Of a DNA stretch of 64,000 nt, positions 1 through 9,112 are shown in pieces. The position numbers were made by a program, and so were the translations under genes. The stretch is from NCBI GenBank assembly GCA_016713125.1, contig JADJPT010000019.1, positions 1-64,000 of the forward strand, written 5' to 3'. The notes under the pieces were generated by a model, which did no database searches, was not told where the DNA came from, and was given only the letters and a program-made list of their open reading frames with translations. Origin of the DNA: Betaproteobacteria bacterium (lineage in GTDB: Bacteria; Pseudomonadota; Gammaproteobacteria; Burkholderiales; SG8-39). Position 1 is the stretch's first letter. The number at the start of each line of letters is the position of its first letter.

Positions 1-443
1 AGGTTGAACATCAGGAACATTTCGGCGGTCCAGCGACCGATGCCGCGCACCTGCACCAGTTCGCCGATCACGGCCTCGTCGTCCATCTCGCCCCAGCGCT
101 GCGGGTGGATGCTGCCCTCGTGAAAGTGGCGCGCCAGGTCGACGATGTACTCGACCTTGCGGTCGGACAGTCCGGCTGCCTTCAGCCGGCGCTTGCGCGC
201 GCGCAGCGCGAGCACCTGCGCGGGTTGCATCTCCGGGGCCAGCGCCGCAACGCGGTTCCAGATGCTCTGCGCCGCCTTGACCGAGATCTGCTGGCCGACG
301 ATGGAACGCGCCAGCGTGAAAAAGGGCTCGCCACGCGCCACCAGCGAGACGCGCGGATGCGCGCGGATGATGCCGGCCAGCACCGCGTCCTCGCGCGCCA
401 GGCGGCGCTTGGCCTTGAGCCAGTAACCGGGCGCGACACCCAT
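1..443 (-). CDS. DNA-3-methyladenine glycosylase II (AlkA-like), 3' end beyond the window
   Basis: Cytoplasmic base-excision repair glycosylase that would remove alkylated purines. About 147 residues are visible from ATG at 443. They include SIVGQQIS (about residues 42-50) and a helix-hairpin-helix GIGRWTAEMF (about 134-143), both typical of the AlkA/HhH-GPD superfamily. The catalytic Asp of this family lies further downstream and is outside the window, so activity cannot be judged. The start lies 2 nt beyond the stop of the DUF6352 gene on the same strand, suggesting co-transcription. The reading frame is open to the edge. Confidence 0.85.
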   Translation of the reverse strand, partial: MGVAPGYWLKAKRRLAREDAVLAGIIRAHPRVSLVARGEPFFTLARSIVGQQISVKAAQSIWNRVAALAPEMQPAQVLALRARKRRLKAAGLSDRKVEYIVDLARHFHEGSIHPQRWGEMDDEAVIGELVQVRGIGRWTAEMFLMFN

Positions 444-445
444 GC

Positions 446-1458
446 TCAGGAGCGCGCCGCCAGCGGCAGGTTGAGCAGCAGGTTCTGCGGCTTCATGCGC
501 ACCACGTCCTCCTCGTCCGCCGACAGCGCCATGTACACCGGACGTCCGGCCAGGTCGGAACGCATGTCGGCGGCGTTGTCGAAATCCATGCGCAGCAGCG
601 TCAGCAGTCTGCGCATGCGGCCGTGATCTATCTCGCGACCCTCGTAGAGGTCGTTGAGGATGCCGGTCGACTCGGCGTCCAGCCCGATGTGCCAGGCCCA
701 GCGCGGCTCGTCGATGCGCCGCAGCGGCTTGACCTTGACGCGCACGCCGAAGAAATGCGCCACCCAGGCCTCGATCACACGGCACAGGGCTTCCAGCGCG
801 GCGCGCCCGAAGTTGATGCTGATCACCGTGTCGTTGCTCGATTCGCGCGTCCAGTAGAGCGCAGCGTTGTCCTTGTCGAGCACGTCGAGCTCGACGGCGG
901 CCAGGCTGGTCTGCGCCTCGACCAGCAAACGGCCCAGGCTGCCGTAGCGGTTGCCCGAGGCATGCATCTCCACCGTTTCGGCATCGGCCAGCAGGATGGT
1001 CGAGTCCTGCAGGTTCAGCTTCTGCACGCGGAAAAAAGCTCGGCCGCGCGCAGCATCAGCGGATCCTCGCAACCGTCCAGCATGTTGCGCAGGATCACAT
1101 GCACCATCTGGTCGATGAACATCGGCGGAATGTCGATGCGCCCCTCGCGGAACAGCGCCAGGTAGGCGCCCTCCAGCGTGCCGGCCTGCATCAGCCGGGC
1201 GCGAAAGCGCAGCACCACGCGGTAGTTGTCGCGCGCGTCCTCGTCGGCGATGGCTTCGAGCTCGGCCTCGCTCACCGCGCGGCGCGGATCGCCCATCAGC
1301 GCGGCGTGCAGCGCGCGCTCGCTGGCGCAGGACTCCTCGACCGGATGCACTTCGTGGCGCAGCCAGTAGGCGCGCAGGAAATCGTCGCTGACCGCCAGCC
1401 AGCCGCGCGCATCGCGTTCGAGCAGGTGGAAGCCGCTGTTGCGCCAGAAATCGGGCAT
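446..1458 (-). pseudogene. DUF6352 family protein, one frameshift
   Basis: Two overlapping frames (1015-1458 and 446-1072) join into one protein of about 337 residues if one base is restored. The N-terminal half begins MPDFWRNSGFHLLE and the second half continues from FRVQKLNLQ. The break is at a run of six A (plus strand 1032-1037); seven would keep the frame. Function is unknown; I recognise it as the DUF6352 family of Burkholderiales. The total length becomes an exact multiple of three after adding one base. Homopolymer miscounting is the simplest explanation, real decay or transcriptional slippage the alternatives. Confidence 0.7.
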
Positions 1459-1564
1459 GGGAAGGAGACTGTCTCGCAGGAGTTCCGGGGCTGCCGGACG
1501 ATCGCCCCGCAGGCCGCGCGAGTATAGCTTGCGGCTGCCGCCCCGCGGTCGGCCGAGGGAACGG

Positions 1565-2149
1565 CTAGGCTTCGGCGCCCGCCGGCATCAGCCGCGAATG
1601 CGCCGACAGATGCTGGGCGAGGAACTCCATCTGGTCGGCGAAGATGCGCCGATTGGTGAGGATCAGGTACTCGGCCTTGTTCGGCACGTAGGGCGCGTAC
1701 AGCAACTCCATGTTCGCCTCCTCGGGAAGGCGATTGCGCTTGGCGCCGTTGCACTGGCGGCAGGCGGTGACCACGTTCATCCAGGTGTCGCGGCCGCCGC
1801 GCGACAGGGGCTTGATGTGATCGCGCGTCAGCCGGAAGTAATGGAAGTCGCCGCCGCAATAGGCGCACAGGTGGCGGTCGCGGCGAAACAGTTCTCGATT
1901 ATTCAGCGGCGGCACCTGGTTGAAGCCCTTGGAGGCCATCGCCTTGCCGCGGATCGCGATGATGGAGTGCGTGGTGATGCTGGAACGCTCGCCGGTGGTG
2001 CGCGAGGTGCCGCCATGAAAGGTGAAGGTGCGCTCGCCCATGGTCCAGGCGACCAGGTTCTTGGCGTGATAGAAGCAGGCCTGCTGCCAGCTGATCCAGC
2101 GGTGCGGCACGCCGTGCATGTCGAGCGAGAGAATCAACGGACTTTCCAT
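1565..2149 (-). CDS. HNH endonuclease
   Basis: A 194-residue HNH nuclease-fold protein. The motif is clear: CAYCGG (Cys95, Cys98), TRDHIKPLSRGG (Asp110-His111), Asn125 and CRQC (Cys130, Cys133), i.e. the catalytic His/Asn framed by two zinc-binding cysteine pairs. The start is supported by GGAAGGGATC just before ATG. It stands alone, without methyltransferase or phage genes beside it, so it is probably one of the chromosomal stand-alone HNH proteins rather than a restriction enzyme. The exact DNA substrate is unknown. Confidence 0.85.
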   Translation of the reverse strand: MESPLILSLDMHGVPHRWISWQQACFYHAKNLVAWTMGERTFTFHGGTSRTTGERSSITTHSIIAIRGKAMASKGFNQVPPLNNRELFRRDRHLCAYCGGDFHYFRLTRDHIKPLSRGGRDTWMNVVTACRQCNGAKRNRLPEEANMELLYAPYVPNKAEYLILTNRRIFADQMEFLAQHLSAHSRLMPAGAEA

Positions 2150-2244
2150 GATCCCTTCCGAAGCGACTGATTGGGATCGATTCTGCCGAAGAGACGAAGG
2201 GTTGGCAACGCCTCTTTATGACAAGTCTTGGAAGTCCGGCCGGC

Positions 2245-2538
2245 TCAGCGCCGCTTCTTGTCCGCCGCGTCCTTGAAGGCCTGACCGGGAATGAAGGCCG
2301 GCACAGTCTTGGCGGGGATCTTGATCTCCTTGCCGGTGGACGGATTGCGACCGGCGCGCGCCTTGCGCTTTCTCGGCAGGAAGGTGCCGAAGCCCACCAC
2401 CGTGACGCGTTTGCCCTTGGCCACCTGCGCAACCACCTCGTCGAACACGGCGTTCACCGCTTCGCCCGCAGCCGTCTTGCTGATCGCGGCTGCCTTCGCC
2501 ACCGCTTCGGTCAGGTCCGCCTTGCTGACGTTTGCCAT
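2245..2538 (-). CDS. HU family DNA-binding protein
   Basis: A 97-residue histone-like nucleoid protein. It starts MANVSKADL, has the GFGTF turn (about 49-53) and the beta-arm with RNPSTGKEI and IPAKTVPAF (about 63-81), where the Pro of RNP intercalates DNA in the family. The C-terminus is a lysine/arginine tail (DKKRR). It acts as a dimer in the nucleoid. Length is normal (90-100). Could be an HU or an IHF-like paralogue; the sequence favours HU. A convincing promoter lies upstream on the minus strand. Confidence 0.93.
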   Translation of the reverse strand: MANVSKADLTEAVAKAAAISKTAAGEAVNAVFDEVVAQVAKGKRVTVVGFGTFLPRKRKARAGRNPSTGKEIKIPAKTVPAFIPGQAFKDAADKKRR

Positions 2539-2564
2539 GTATGCCTCTCCCCGGGAAGAGGCGG

Positions 2565-2593
2565 ATCATATCGGCATCACCCCGCGCGCACAA
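2565..2593 (-). promoter_or_regulatory. predicted sigma70 promoter of the HU gene
   Basis: On the minus strand TTGTGC (2593-2588) and TATGAT (2570-2565) are 17 bp apart, a near-consensus spacing, about 25 nt upstream of the HU start codon. Seen by eye only. Confidence 0.55.
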
Positions 2594-2632
2594 CGCGAAA
2601 AAGTCACACTCTGCATGCGCTGCGCCGCGTCG

Positions 2633-2660
2633 TTACATTGTGAAACTGACGCGCTACAAT
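2633..2660 (+). promoter_or_regulatory. predicted sigma70 promoter of the TonB receptor transcript
   Basis: TTACAT (2633-2638), 16-bp spacer, TACAAT (2655-2660). Transcription would start near 2667, giving a leader of about 110 nt before the receptor start. No cobalamin-riboswitch box was recognised in the leader. Confidence 0.45.
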
Positions 2661-2711
2661 CCGCGCCGCCTCGCCCTTCCTGCGCGACCCGCGCCCGGTC
2701 CCGACATCCTC

Positions 2712-2786
2712 ATGAGCGCCACGCAGTACAGCGTATGCAACGCCGACATCCAGGCGATGGCGCATTGCATGGCGCATGCGCGCTAG
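2712..2786 (+). CDS. possible 24-codon leader ORF overlapping the TonB receptor start
   Basis: ATG at 2712 opens a 24-codon frame (begins MSATQYSVCNADI, ends AHCMAHAR) whose TAG lies at 2784-2786, 11 nt inside the receptor gene that starts at 2776 in another frame. Such overlap could couple translation of the receptor to the leader. No known peptide is recognised and no strong ribosome binding site is seen, so it may be chance. Confidence 0.25.
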   Translation: MSATQYSVCNADIQAMAHCMAHAR

Positions 2787-4860
2787 CGCCGTTGCAAGGC
2801 TGACCGCGGCACTCGCGCTGCCGGGTGCGCTGCCCGCGCATGCGCAGAGCGCGCCGCCGGCCGGGCCGGACGGCGTGGTGGTATCGGCCACGCGCAGCGA
2901 GCGCAGGAGCTTTGACGTGCCGGTGTCGATCGACGCCGTGGATGCCGAGACGCTGCGCGAAGGCCAGCCGCGGGTCAATCTCTCCGAGTCCCTGGGCCGC
3001 GTGCCGGGATTGCTGATCCAGAACCGCAACAACTATGCGCAGGATCTGCAGTTGTCGATCCGCGGCTTCGGCACGCGCGCCACCTTCGGCATCCGCGGCG
3101 TGCGCCTGTATGCCGACGGCATCCCGGCCACCATGCCCGACGGCCAGGGTCAGGCCGCCAGTTTCAGCCTCGCCTCGGCGCAGCGCATCGAGGTGATGCG
3201 CGGCCCCTTCGCCGCCCTGTACGGCAACGGCGCCGGCGGCGTGGTGCAGGTGTTCACCGGGAACGGCCCCGCACGCCCCACCGTCGAGGCCGAGGTGCTG
3301 GTCGGCCCCTGGGACACGCGCAGGCTGGGCCTCAAGTTCGGCGGCACGCAGGGCGCCATCAACTACACCGCCGACTGGTCGCGCTTCCACACCGACGGCT
3401 GGCGCGCGCGATCCAGCGTCAACCGGGAGCAGTTCAACGGCAGGCTGCGCTGGCAGGCGAGCGAGGACACCCGCGCCACACTGGTGCTCAACACCCTTCA
3501 CCAGCCCGAGACCCAGGATCCGCTGGGTCTCACGCGCGCCCAGGTGACCGCCAATCCGCGCCAGGCGGATCCCGTCGCCACCACCTTCAACACGCGCAAG
3601 AGCGTGCGCCAGACGCAGGGCGGGCTCACGCTGGAGCACCGGCTCGCGCCGGGCAACAGCCTGCGCGCCAGTGCCTTCCTCGGCGACCGCACGGTACGCC
3701 AGTTCCAGTCGATTCCGCTGGCCGCGCAGAACCTCGCCACGGCCTCGGGCGGGATCATCGACCTGGATCGCTGGTTCGGCGGCCTGAACCTGACCTGGCT
3801 GCACGAGGGCACGCTGGCCGGCAAGCCCTTCAACCTGACTGCCGGCATGGAGCACGAGACCATGCAGGAGCGACGCCGCGGCTTCATCAACGACAACGGC
3901 ACCATGGGTGCGCTCAAGCGCGACGAGGACGACCGCGTCTCCAGCCGCAACCTGTACGCACAGGCCGACTGGAAGTTCGCCGGGCGCTGGGCGGCCAGCG
4001 CCGGACTGCGCAACACGCGCGTGGCCTTCGACTCGAAAGACTTCTACGTGGTCGGCGCCAATCCGGACGACAGCGGCTCGGTGAAATACACCAACACCAG
4101 CCCGGTGGCCGGGCTGTCGTTCCGCCTGGCGCCGGAGATCAGCCTTTACGCCAGCGCCGGCCGCGGCTTCGAGACGCCGACCTTCGCCGAGCTCGCCTAC
4201 CGCAGCGGCGGACCGGGCCTGAACTTCGCGTTGAAGCCGGCGCGCTCCTCGACGGCGGAACTCGGCGCCAAGGGCCGCATCGGTGATCACAGGTTTTCAG
4301 TCGCGTATTTCGATATCGAGACAAAGGACGAGATCGTGGTCGACACCAACGCCGGCGGGCGCAGCACCTTCAAGAACGCCTCGCGCACGCGACGCAGCGG
4401 CTGGGAGGCCGCCTGGCAGGCGGTGCTGCCCGCCGGCTTCGACGCCAGCCTGTCCTGGACCCTGCTCGATGCGCGCTACGCCGAAGGCTTCACCAGCGCC
4501 GGTGCGGTGCCGACCGGCAACAAGCTGCCCGGCGTGCCGCGCAGCGCGCTGTACGGCGAGTTGCGCTGGAGCCACCTGCCCAGCGGATTCTCGGCGGCGT
4601 TCGAGACGCGGCGCAGCGCCAGGGTGTACGTCGACGACGCCAACAGCGACGCGGCCGAGGCCTACACGGTGAGCAATCTGCGCGCCGGCTTCCGGCAGGC
4701 CGGCAAGGACTGGCAGCTTTCCCAGTACGTGCGCATCGACAACCTCGCCGACCGCCGCTACATCGGCTCGGTGATCGTCGCCGACGGCAACGGCCGTTAC
4801 TTCGAACCGGCCCTGCCGCGCAGCGTCTCGCTGGTGCTGAGCGGGCGCTACGCCTTCTGA
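2776..4860 (+). CDS. TonB-dependent outer-membrane receptor
   Basis: A 694-residue outer-membrane gated channel for an iron chelate or other large ligand. A signal peptide ends at AHA/Q (about residue 23). A TonB-box-like DGVVVSATRS follows, then the plug domain (about 45-160, with the typical SIRGFGTRATFGIRGVR and IEVMRGPFAALYG segments) and a beta-barrel ending in Phe (GRYAF), as required for outer-membrane insertion. Length fits the family. The stop overlaps the AMP-ligase start (TGATG), so the two are co-transcribed. The ligand cannot be told from sequence; a siderophore is only a guess. Confidence 0.9.
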   Translation: MRASAVARLTAALALPGALPAHAQSAPPAGPDGVVVSATRSERRSFDVPVSIDAVDAETLREGQPRVNLSESLGRVPGLLIQNRNNYAQDLQLSIRGFGTRATFGIRGVRLYADGIPATMPDGQGQAASFSLASAQRIEVMRGPFAALYGNGAGGVVQVFTGNGPARPTVEAEVLVGPWDTRRLGLKFGGTQGAINYTADWSRFHTDGWRARSSVNREQFNGRLRWQASEDTRATLVLNTLHQPETQDPLGLTRAQVTANPRQADPVATTFNTRKSVRQTQGGLTLEHRLAPGNSLRASAFLGDRTVRQFQSIPLAAQNLATASGGIIDLDRWFGGLNLTWLHEGTLAGKPFNLTAGMEHETMQERRRGFINDNGTMGALKRDEDDRVSSRNLYAQADWKFAGRWAASAGLRNTRVAFDSKDFYVVGANPDDSGSVKYTNTSPVAGLSFRLAPEISLYASAGRGFETPTFAELAYRSGGPGLNFALKPARSSTAELGAKGRIGDHRFSVAYFDIETKDEIVVDTNAGGRSTFKNASRTRRSGWEAAWQAVLPAGFDASLSWTLLDARYAEGFTSAGAVPTGNKLPGVPRSALYGELRWSHLPSGFSAAFETRRSARVYVDDANSDAAEAYTVSNLRAGFRQAGKDWQLSQYVRIDNLADRRYIGSVIVADGNGRYFEPALPRSVSLVLSGRYAF

Positions 4861-6494
4861 TGTCCATGCCGCGCACCTTTCCCGAACTGCTGGCCGCGCG
4901 CAGCGCGAGTGACACGTCGTGCCTGATCGACCGCGATCGCCCGCTGTCGTACGCGGCGCTGGCCGAAGAGAGCCGCCGCGTCGCCGCAGGCTTCGCGCAG
5001 CTGGGCGTGCGCGCCGGCGACCGCGTTGCGCTGTGGCTGCCCAACGTGCCGGCCTGGCTGGCGAGCTTCTTCGCCTGCGCGCAGCTGGGCGCAATTGCGC
5101 TGGCGGTGAACACGCGCTTTCGCAGCCAGGAACTCGCCGACATCCTCGGCCGCTCGGGCGCCAGGGTGCTGGTGTACTGGCCGGGCTACGCCGGGACCGA
5201 CTTCGCGGCCGTCCTGGAAGGCTGCGACCCCGCCGCGCTCGCCGCCCTCGAGACCCTGGTCGCGTACGACGAAGGCAGCACGGACGGGATCGGGCGCGCG
5301 GCACACGTCGCTCAATCGGCACACACCGCACACGCCGCCGGCAAGCGCGTGCACGCCTATGCCGCCCTCGCCGCGCAAGCGCCGCTCGCGCACGATGCCG
5401 CGCGCCCGGACGCCGGCTGCGCGATATTCACCACCTCGGGCACCACCAAGGCGCCCAAGTTCGTGCTGCACGACCAGCAGACCCTGCTTGCGCATGCGCA
5501 CGACGTGGTGCACGGCTTCGGACTGCATGCGCGCAGCACGCTGTACCTGGCCCCGCCGCTGTGCGGCGTGTTCGGCTTCTGCAATGCGCTGGCCGCGATG
5601 GCCGCCGCGCGCCCGGTGGTCATGCATCCCGGCTGGGATGCCGCGGCAGCCGCCACGGCCATCGAACGGCACGGCGTCACGCACATGAACGGCACCGACG
5701 ACGCGGTCGCGCAGCTGCTGGCGCAGAACACGCGCACGCCGGCCTTTCCCTCGCTGGAGTTCGTCGGCTACGCGGCGTTCACCCCGGCGCAGGCCGACAT
5801 CGTCGCGCGCGCCGACGCGCGCGGCCTGCGCCTGGTGGGCCTGTACGGCATCAGCGAGATCCAGGCGCTGTTCGCGCGCCAGGACCAGCATGCGCCGCAG
5901 GCCGAACGCGTGCTGGGCGGCGGGCGCCCGGTGTCCGCGCTGGCGCAGGTGCGTGCGTGCGATCCCGAGAGCGGCCGCGTGCTGGCGCACGATGAACCGG
6001 GCGAACTCGAGTTCCTCGCCCCGTCCAGCCGCATGGTCGAGTACTTCGGCAATCCGCAGGCCACGACCGAAGCGCTGCGCGAAGGCGGCTGGTACCGCTC
6101 AGGCGACCTGGGCTACACGCAGGCGGACGGGCGCTTCGTCTACCTCTCGCGCATGGGCGACACGCTGCGCCTGTCCGGCTTCCTGGTCAGCCCGCTGGAG
6201 ATCGAGGCCGCGGTGCAGGAAGTCGCCGGCATCGCCGCCTGCCAGGTGGTGGGCGCGACGCTGGGCGGGGCGTACCGCCCCGTCGCTTTCGTGCTGCTGC
6301 AGCCGGGCGCGGCGCTGGACGAGGCGGCCGTGATCGCGCACGTCGCCGGCCGGCTGGCCAGGTACAAGGTGCCGGTGCGCGTCCATGCGATCGACGCCTT
6401 CCCGGTCACCGACGGCACCAACGCCACCAAGATCCAGAAGCACAAGCTGCGCGAACTGGCCGAGGCGGGCCCCGGAAAATCCGGCAATTCCTGA
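4860..6494 (+). CDS. AMP-dependent synthetase/ligase (acyl-CoA synthetase-like)
   Basis: A 544-residue adenylate-forming enzyme activating a carboxylic acid as the acyl-AMP, probably for CoA. Core motifs are present in order: TTSGTTKAPK (191-200, ATP loop), YGISE (329-333), YRSGDLG (412-418) and a C-terminal catalytic Lys in TKIQKHKLRE (about 523-532). Its start codon overlaps the receptor stop, so it follows the TonB receptor in one operon. A poly-His/Ala insertion near 145-180 is unusual and may be a disordered loop. The substrate is unknown; a siderophore-type aryl acid is possible but unsupported. Confidence 0.87.
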   Translation: MSMPRTFPELLAARSASDTSCLIDRDRPLSYAALAEESRRVAAGFAQLGVRAGDRVALWLPNVPAWLASFFACAQLGAIALAVNTRFRSQELADILGRSGARVLVYWPGYAGTDFAAVLEGCDPAALAALETLVAYDEGSTDGIGRAAHVAQSAHTAHAAGKRVHAYAALAAQAPLAHDAARPDAGCAIFTTSGTTKAPKFVLHDQQTLLAHAHDVVHGFGLHARSTLYLAPPLCGVFGFCNALAAMAAARPVVMHPGWDAAAAATAIERHGVTHMNGTDDAVAQLLAQNTRTPAFPSLEFVGYAAFTPAQADIVARADARGLRLVGLYGISEIQALFARQDQHAPQAERVLGGGRPVSALAQVRACDPESGRVLAHDEPGELEFLAPSSRMVEYFGNPQATTEALREGGWYRSGDLGYTQADGRFVYLSRMGDTLRLSGFLVSPLEIEAAVQEVAGIAACQVVGATLGGAYRPVAFVLLQPGAALDEAAVIAHVAGRLARYKVPVRVHAIDAFPVTDGTNATKIQKHKLRELAEAGPGKSGNS

Positions 6495-6543
6495 ACTTTA
6501 TGACGGCAAAGTCCTTGCCTGGAGCGGCTTCCAAGGCAGTTTT

Positions 6544-6561
6544 TGTATCGACAAAGATACA
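6544..6561. promoter_or_regulatory. 18-bp palindrome upstream of the GST gene (operator candidate)
   Basis: TGTATC-GACAAA-GATACA, a perfect 6-bp inverted repeat with a 6-bp centre, 58 bp before the GST start. A near-identical site lies at 40351-40368 upstream of the LapG-like gene; read in the direction of each gene both show TGTATCG, two variable bases, AAAGATACAT and then ACCGGG 9-14 nt further on. Typical in shape for a TetR-type dimer, but no regulator can be named. Confidence 0.5.
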
Positions 6562-6618
6562 TCCTCGACCGGGACCCGGGCTGCGCTAGACTGCGGATCC
6601 CGACTGCGGAGCCGCGCC

Positions 6619-7290
6619 ATGATCGTCGTCCACCACCTGAACAACTCGCGCTCGCAGCGCGTGCTCTGGCTGCTCGAGGAACTCGGCCTGCCCTATGAGG
6701 TGAAGCGCTACCAGCGCGACCCCAAGACCATGCTGGCCCCGCCCGAGCTGCGCGCGGTGCATCCGCTGGGCAAGTCACCGGTGATCACCGAGGACGGCGT
6801 CACGGTGGCCGAGTCGGGCGCGATCATCGAGTACCTGATCGAGCGCCATGGCGCCGGGCGCCTGGCCCCGCCGCCGGGCACGCCCGAGCGCCTGCGCTAC
6901 ACCTACTGGCTGCACTTCGCGGAAGGCTCGGCGATGTCGCCGCTGCTGATGAAGCTGGTGTTCGACCGCATCGAGAGCGGGCCCATGCCCTTCTTCGCCA
7001 GGCCCATCGCCAAGGCGATTGCCGCCAGGGTGAAATCCTCGTTCATCGAGCCCAACATCAACGCGCAGCTGGACTACATGGAAGTCGAGCTGGGACGCGC
7101 GCCCTGGTTCGCCGGCGCGGAGTTCAGCGCCGCCGACATCCAGATGAGCTTCGTGATCGAGGCGGCGGCCGCGCGCGGCGGGCTGGATGCGCGCCGGCCC
7201 CGGCTGATGGACTGGCTCACGCGCATCCACGCGCGGCCGGCCTACGCCAGGGCGATCGAGAAGGGCGGGCCCTACGAACTGATGCGCTAG
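6619..7290 (+). CDS. glutathione S-transferase family protein
   Basis: A 223-residue cytosolic GST. The frame is open further upstream, but ATG at 6619 gives the usual N-terminus MIVVHHLNNSRSQRVLWLLE with the SRS active-site/GSH segment of beta-class-like GSTs. The thioredoxin fold (about 1-80, with GKSPVITEDG and VAESGAIIEYL) is followed by the helical C-terminal domain (about 90-215). It may conjugate glutathione to electrophiles or act as a peroxidase; the substrate is unknown. The palindrome at 6544-6561 lies in its promoter region. Confidence 0.9.
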   Translation: MIVVHHLNNSRSQRVLWLLEELGLPYEVKRYQRDPKTMLAPPELRAVHPLGKSPVITEDGVTVAESGAIIEYLIERHGAGRLAPPPGTPERLRYTYWLHFAEGSAMSPLLMKLVFDRIESGPMPFFARPIAKAIAARVKSSFIEPNINAQLDYMEVELGRAPWFAGAEFSAADIQMSFVIEAAAARGGLDARRPRLMDWLTRIHARPAYARAIEKGGPYELMR

Positions 7291-7300
7291 GCCTGCTGCC

Positions 7301-9070
7301 TCACCAGGCCAGGGCGTAGCACTCGCGACGCGGGTCGGCACCCGCGTGGTACAGGCCGGTGCGCGGGTCGCGCATCACCGCGCAGACCGCTCCGCCCGCC
7401 GCCGGAAAGCGCGCCCAGGCATCGACCTTGTGGCCCAGCCCGGCCAGCACCCGGCTGACCTCGCGCTCGGGCGTGGCATCCACGCCCTCCTCCACGCACA
7501 GCCGGCCCGGCACATAGTCGTGCGGGGCAAATGAATTCGGGAAGTTCGCGCTCCACACCCGCGAGGCCTCGATGGCGCGCTGCATGGGCATGCCGAACTC
7601 CACCACGTTCAGGAACACCTGCAGCATCGCCTGCATCTGCACGTCGCCGCCGGGCGTGCCCAGCGCCATGTAGGGCAGGCCGCCGCGGGTCACCAGCGCC
7701 GGCGCCGGCGTGAGGCGCGGGCGCTTGAGCGGCTTGACCTCGGAGGGATGGCCCGGCTGCAGGCGCGACTGCGAGCCGCGCGAGGACACCGCCAGTCCGG
7801 TGCCCGGGATCAACGGCGTGTGATGGGTGTTGTCGCTGAGGGTGCCGGAGTAGACGTTGCCGTCCTTGTCCATCACCGCGCAGTAGATGGTGTCGCGCGC
7901 CACCGGGTGGCCGCTGGCCGTGCCCTTGATCCAGCGCTTCATGTGCGCCAGTTCCAGCCCCTCGCTGCCGGCGGGCCGGCCGGGGTCGGGCATGCGCCCG
8001 AAAGCGCGGCCGGCATCGATGCGCGCGTACTGCGATTGCGCGTAGGCATCGTCGAGCAGGCCCTCCACCGGCACGTGCACGAACTTGGGATCGCCCAGGT
8101 AGGCCTCGCGGTCGGCGAAGGCCAGGTCCAGCGCCTCGGTGATCAGGTGCAGGTAGGCCGGGGAGTTGTGCTGCAGGCCCGACAGGCGCGCCGAGCGCAG
8201 CGAGGCCAGGGTCTGCAGCAGCAGGATGCCCTGGCACCAGGCGCCGCCGGCGTGGATCTCGTACTCGCCGTAGCGCACCGTGTGCGTGCCCTCCACCGGC
8301 ACGCTGAAGCCGGCGAGGTCGTCGCGGGTGACGAAGCCGCGGTTGGCTGCGTGGTAGTCGTGGATCGCCTGCGCCACCGGGCCGCGATAGAAGTAGTCCT
8401 CGGCGGCGCGCAGGCCGGCCTCGCGGCTGCCGGCCTTCTCCGAGGCCGCGATCATGCCGGCGATGGTGCGCCCGAGGTCTTCCTGGCGGAACAGCTCGCC
8501 CACTCCCGGGGTGCGCCCGCCGGGCAGGAACACCTGCGCGCTGGAAGGCCAGCGTGCATAGCTGGCCGCATCGGCCGCCAGGCTGTTGGCGAGCATGCGG
8601 TACATGCCGAAGCCCTGCGCCGCCAGTTCGGCCGCCGGGGCCGCGGCCTCGGCAAACGAGATGGTGCCGAAGCGCCGCAGCGCCTCGATGTGGGTGGCCG
8701 GCGCGGCCGGCATCACCGTGCGCAGCAGTCCCTCGGGAATCGCTTCGCCGCCCTCCTCGATCAGCCGGTCCACCGAGGTGGCTGCCGGCCAGTAGCCCAG
8801 GCCCGCGAGGCTGGTGACCTTGCGGTCGGCCGCGTTGTACACCAGGGTGGGCGCCACGCCCGCGAAGCTCACGATGTCGGGCTGCAGCACCGCCAGCGCC
8901 ATGGCTGCGGCCACGCCTGCGTCCACGGCATTGCCGCCGCGGTCGAGGATGCGCGCCGCGGCCAGGGCCGCGAGGTAGTGGCCGCAGGAAATCGCGTAGT
9001 TGCGCCCGATGACCGTGGGCCGGAAGCTCTCGGCGGGCGCGCTCAGCTTGTATGAGGGTTTGGCTTCCAT
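7301..9070 (-). CDS. gamma-glutamyltransferase family protein
   Basis: A 589-residue member of the self-processing Ntn-hydrolase family that cleaves gamma-glutamyl or related amides. The predicted autocleavage/nucleophile Thr is Thr394 in DTIYCAVMDKDGN; in classical enzymes this segment reads TTH, so the second Thr and His are replaced by Ile and Tyr. The oxyanion/GG motif appears as ALGTPGGDVQ. No obvious signal peptide is seen, so it may be cytoplasmic, unlike E. coli Ggt. It is the last gene of the minus-strand dipeptidase/Bug cluster, so peptide- or amide-like substrates are plausible. Confidence 0.87.
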   Translation of the reverse strand: MEAKPSYKLSAPAESFRPTVIGRNYAISCGHYLAALAAARILDRGGNAVDAGVAAAMALAVLQPDIVSFAGVAPTLVYNAADRKVTSLAGLGYWPAATSVDRLIEEGGEAIPEGLLRTVMPAAPATHIEALRRFGTISFAEAAAPAAELAAQGFGMYRMLANSLAADAASYARWPSSAQVFLPGGRTPGVGELFRQEDLGRTIAGMIAASEKAGSREAGLRAAEDYFYRGPVAQAIHDYHAANRGFVTRDDLAGFSVPVEGTHTVRYGEYEIHAGGAWCQGILLLQTLASLRSARLSGLQHNSPAYLHLITEALDLAFADREAYLGDPKFVHVPVEGLLDDAYAQSQYARIDAGRAFGRMPDPGRPAGSEGLELAHMKRWIKGTASGHPVARDTIYCAVMDKDGNVYSGTLSDNTHHTPLIPGTGLAVSSRGSQSRLQPGHPSEVKPLKRPRLTPAPALVTRGGLPYMALGTPGGDVQMQAMLQVFLNVVEFGMPMQRAIEASRVWSANFPNSFAPHDYVPGRLCVEEGVDATPEREVSRVLAGLGHKVDAWARFPAAGGAVCAVMRDPRTGLYHAGADPRRECYALAW

Positions 9071-9112
9071 GGGGCGTGTCTGAATTTCCTCGGTGACTGC
9101 CCGCGCGCGCCG

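Noticed and set aside
2590..2775. Possible cobalamin riboswitch before the TonB receptor
   Set aside because: No B12-box-like sequence; the leader is also short.
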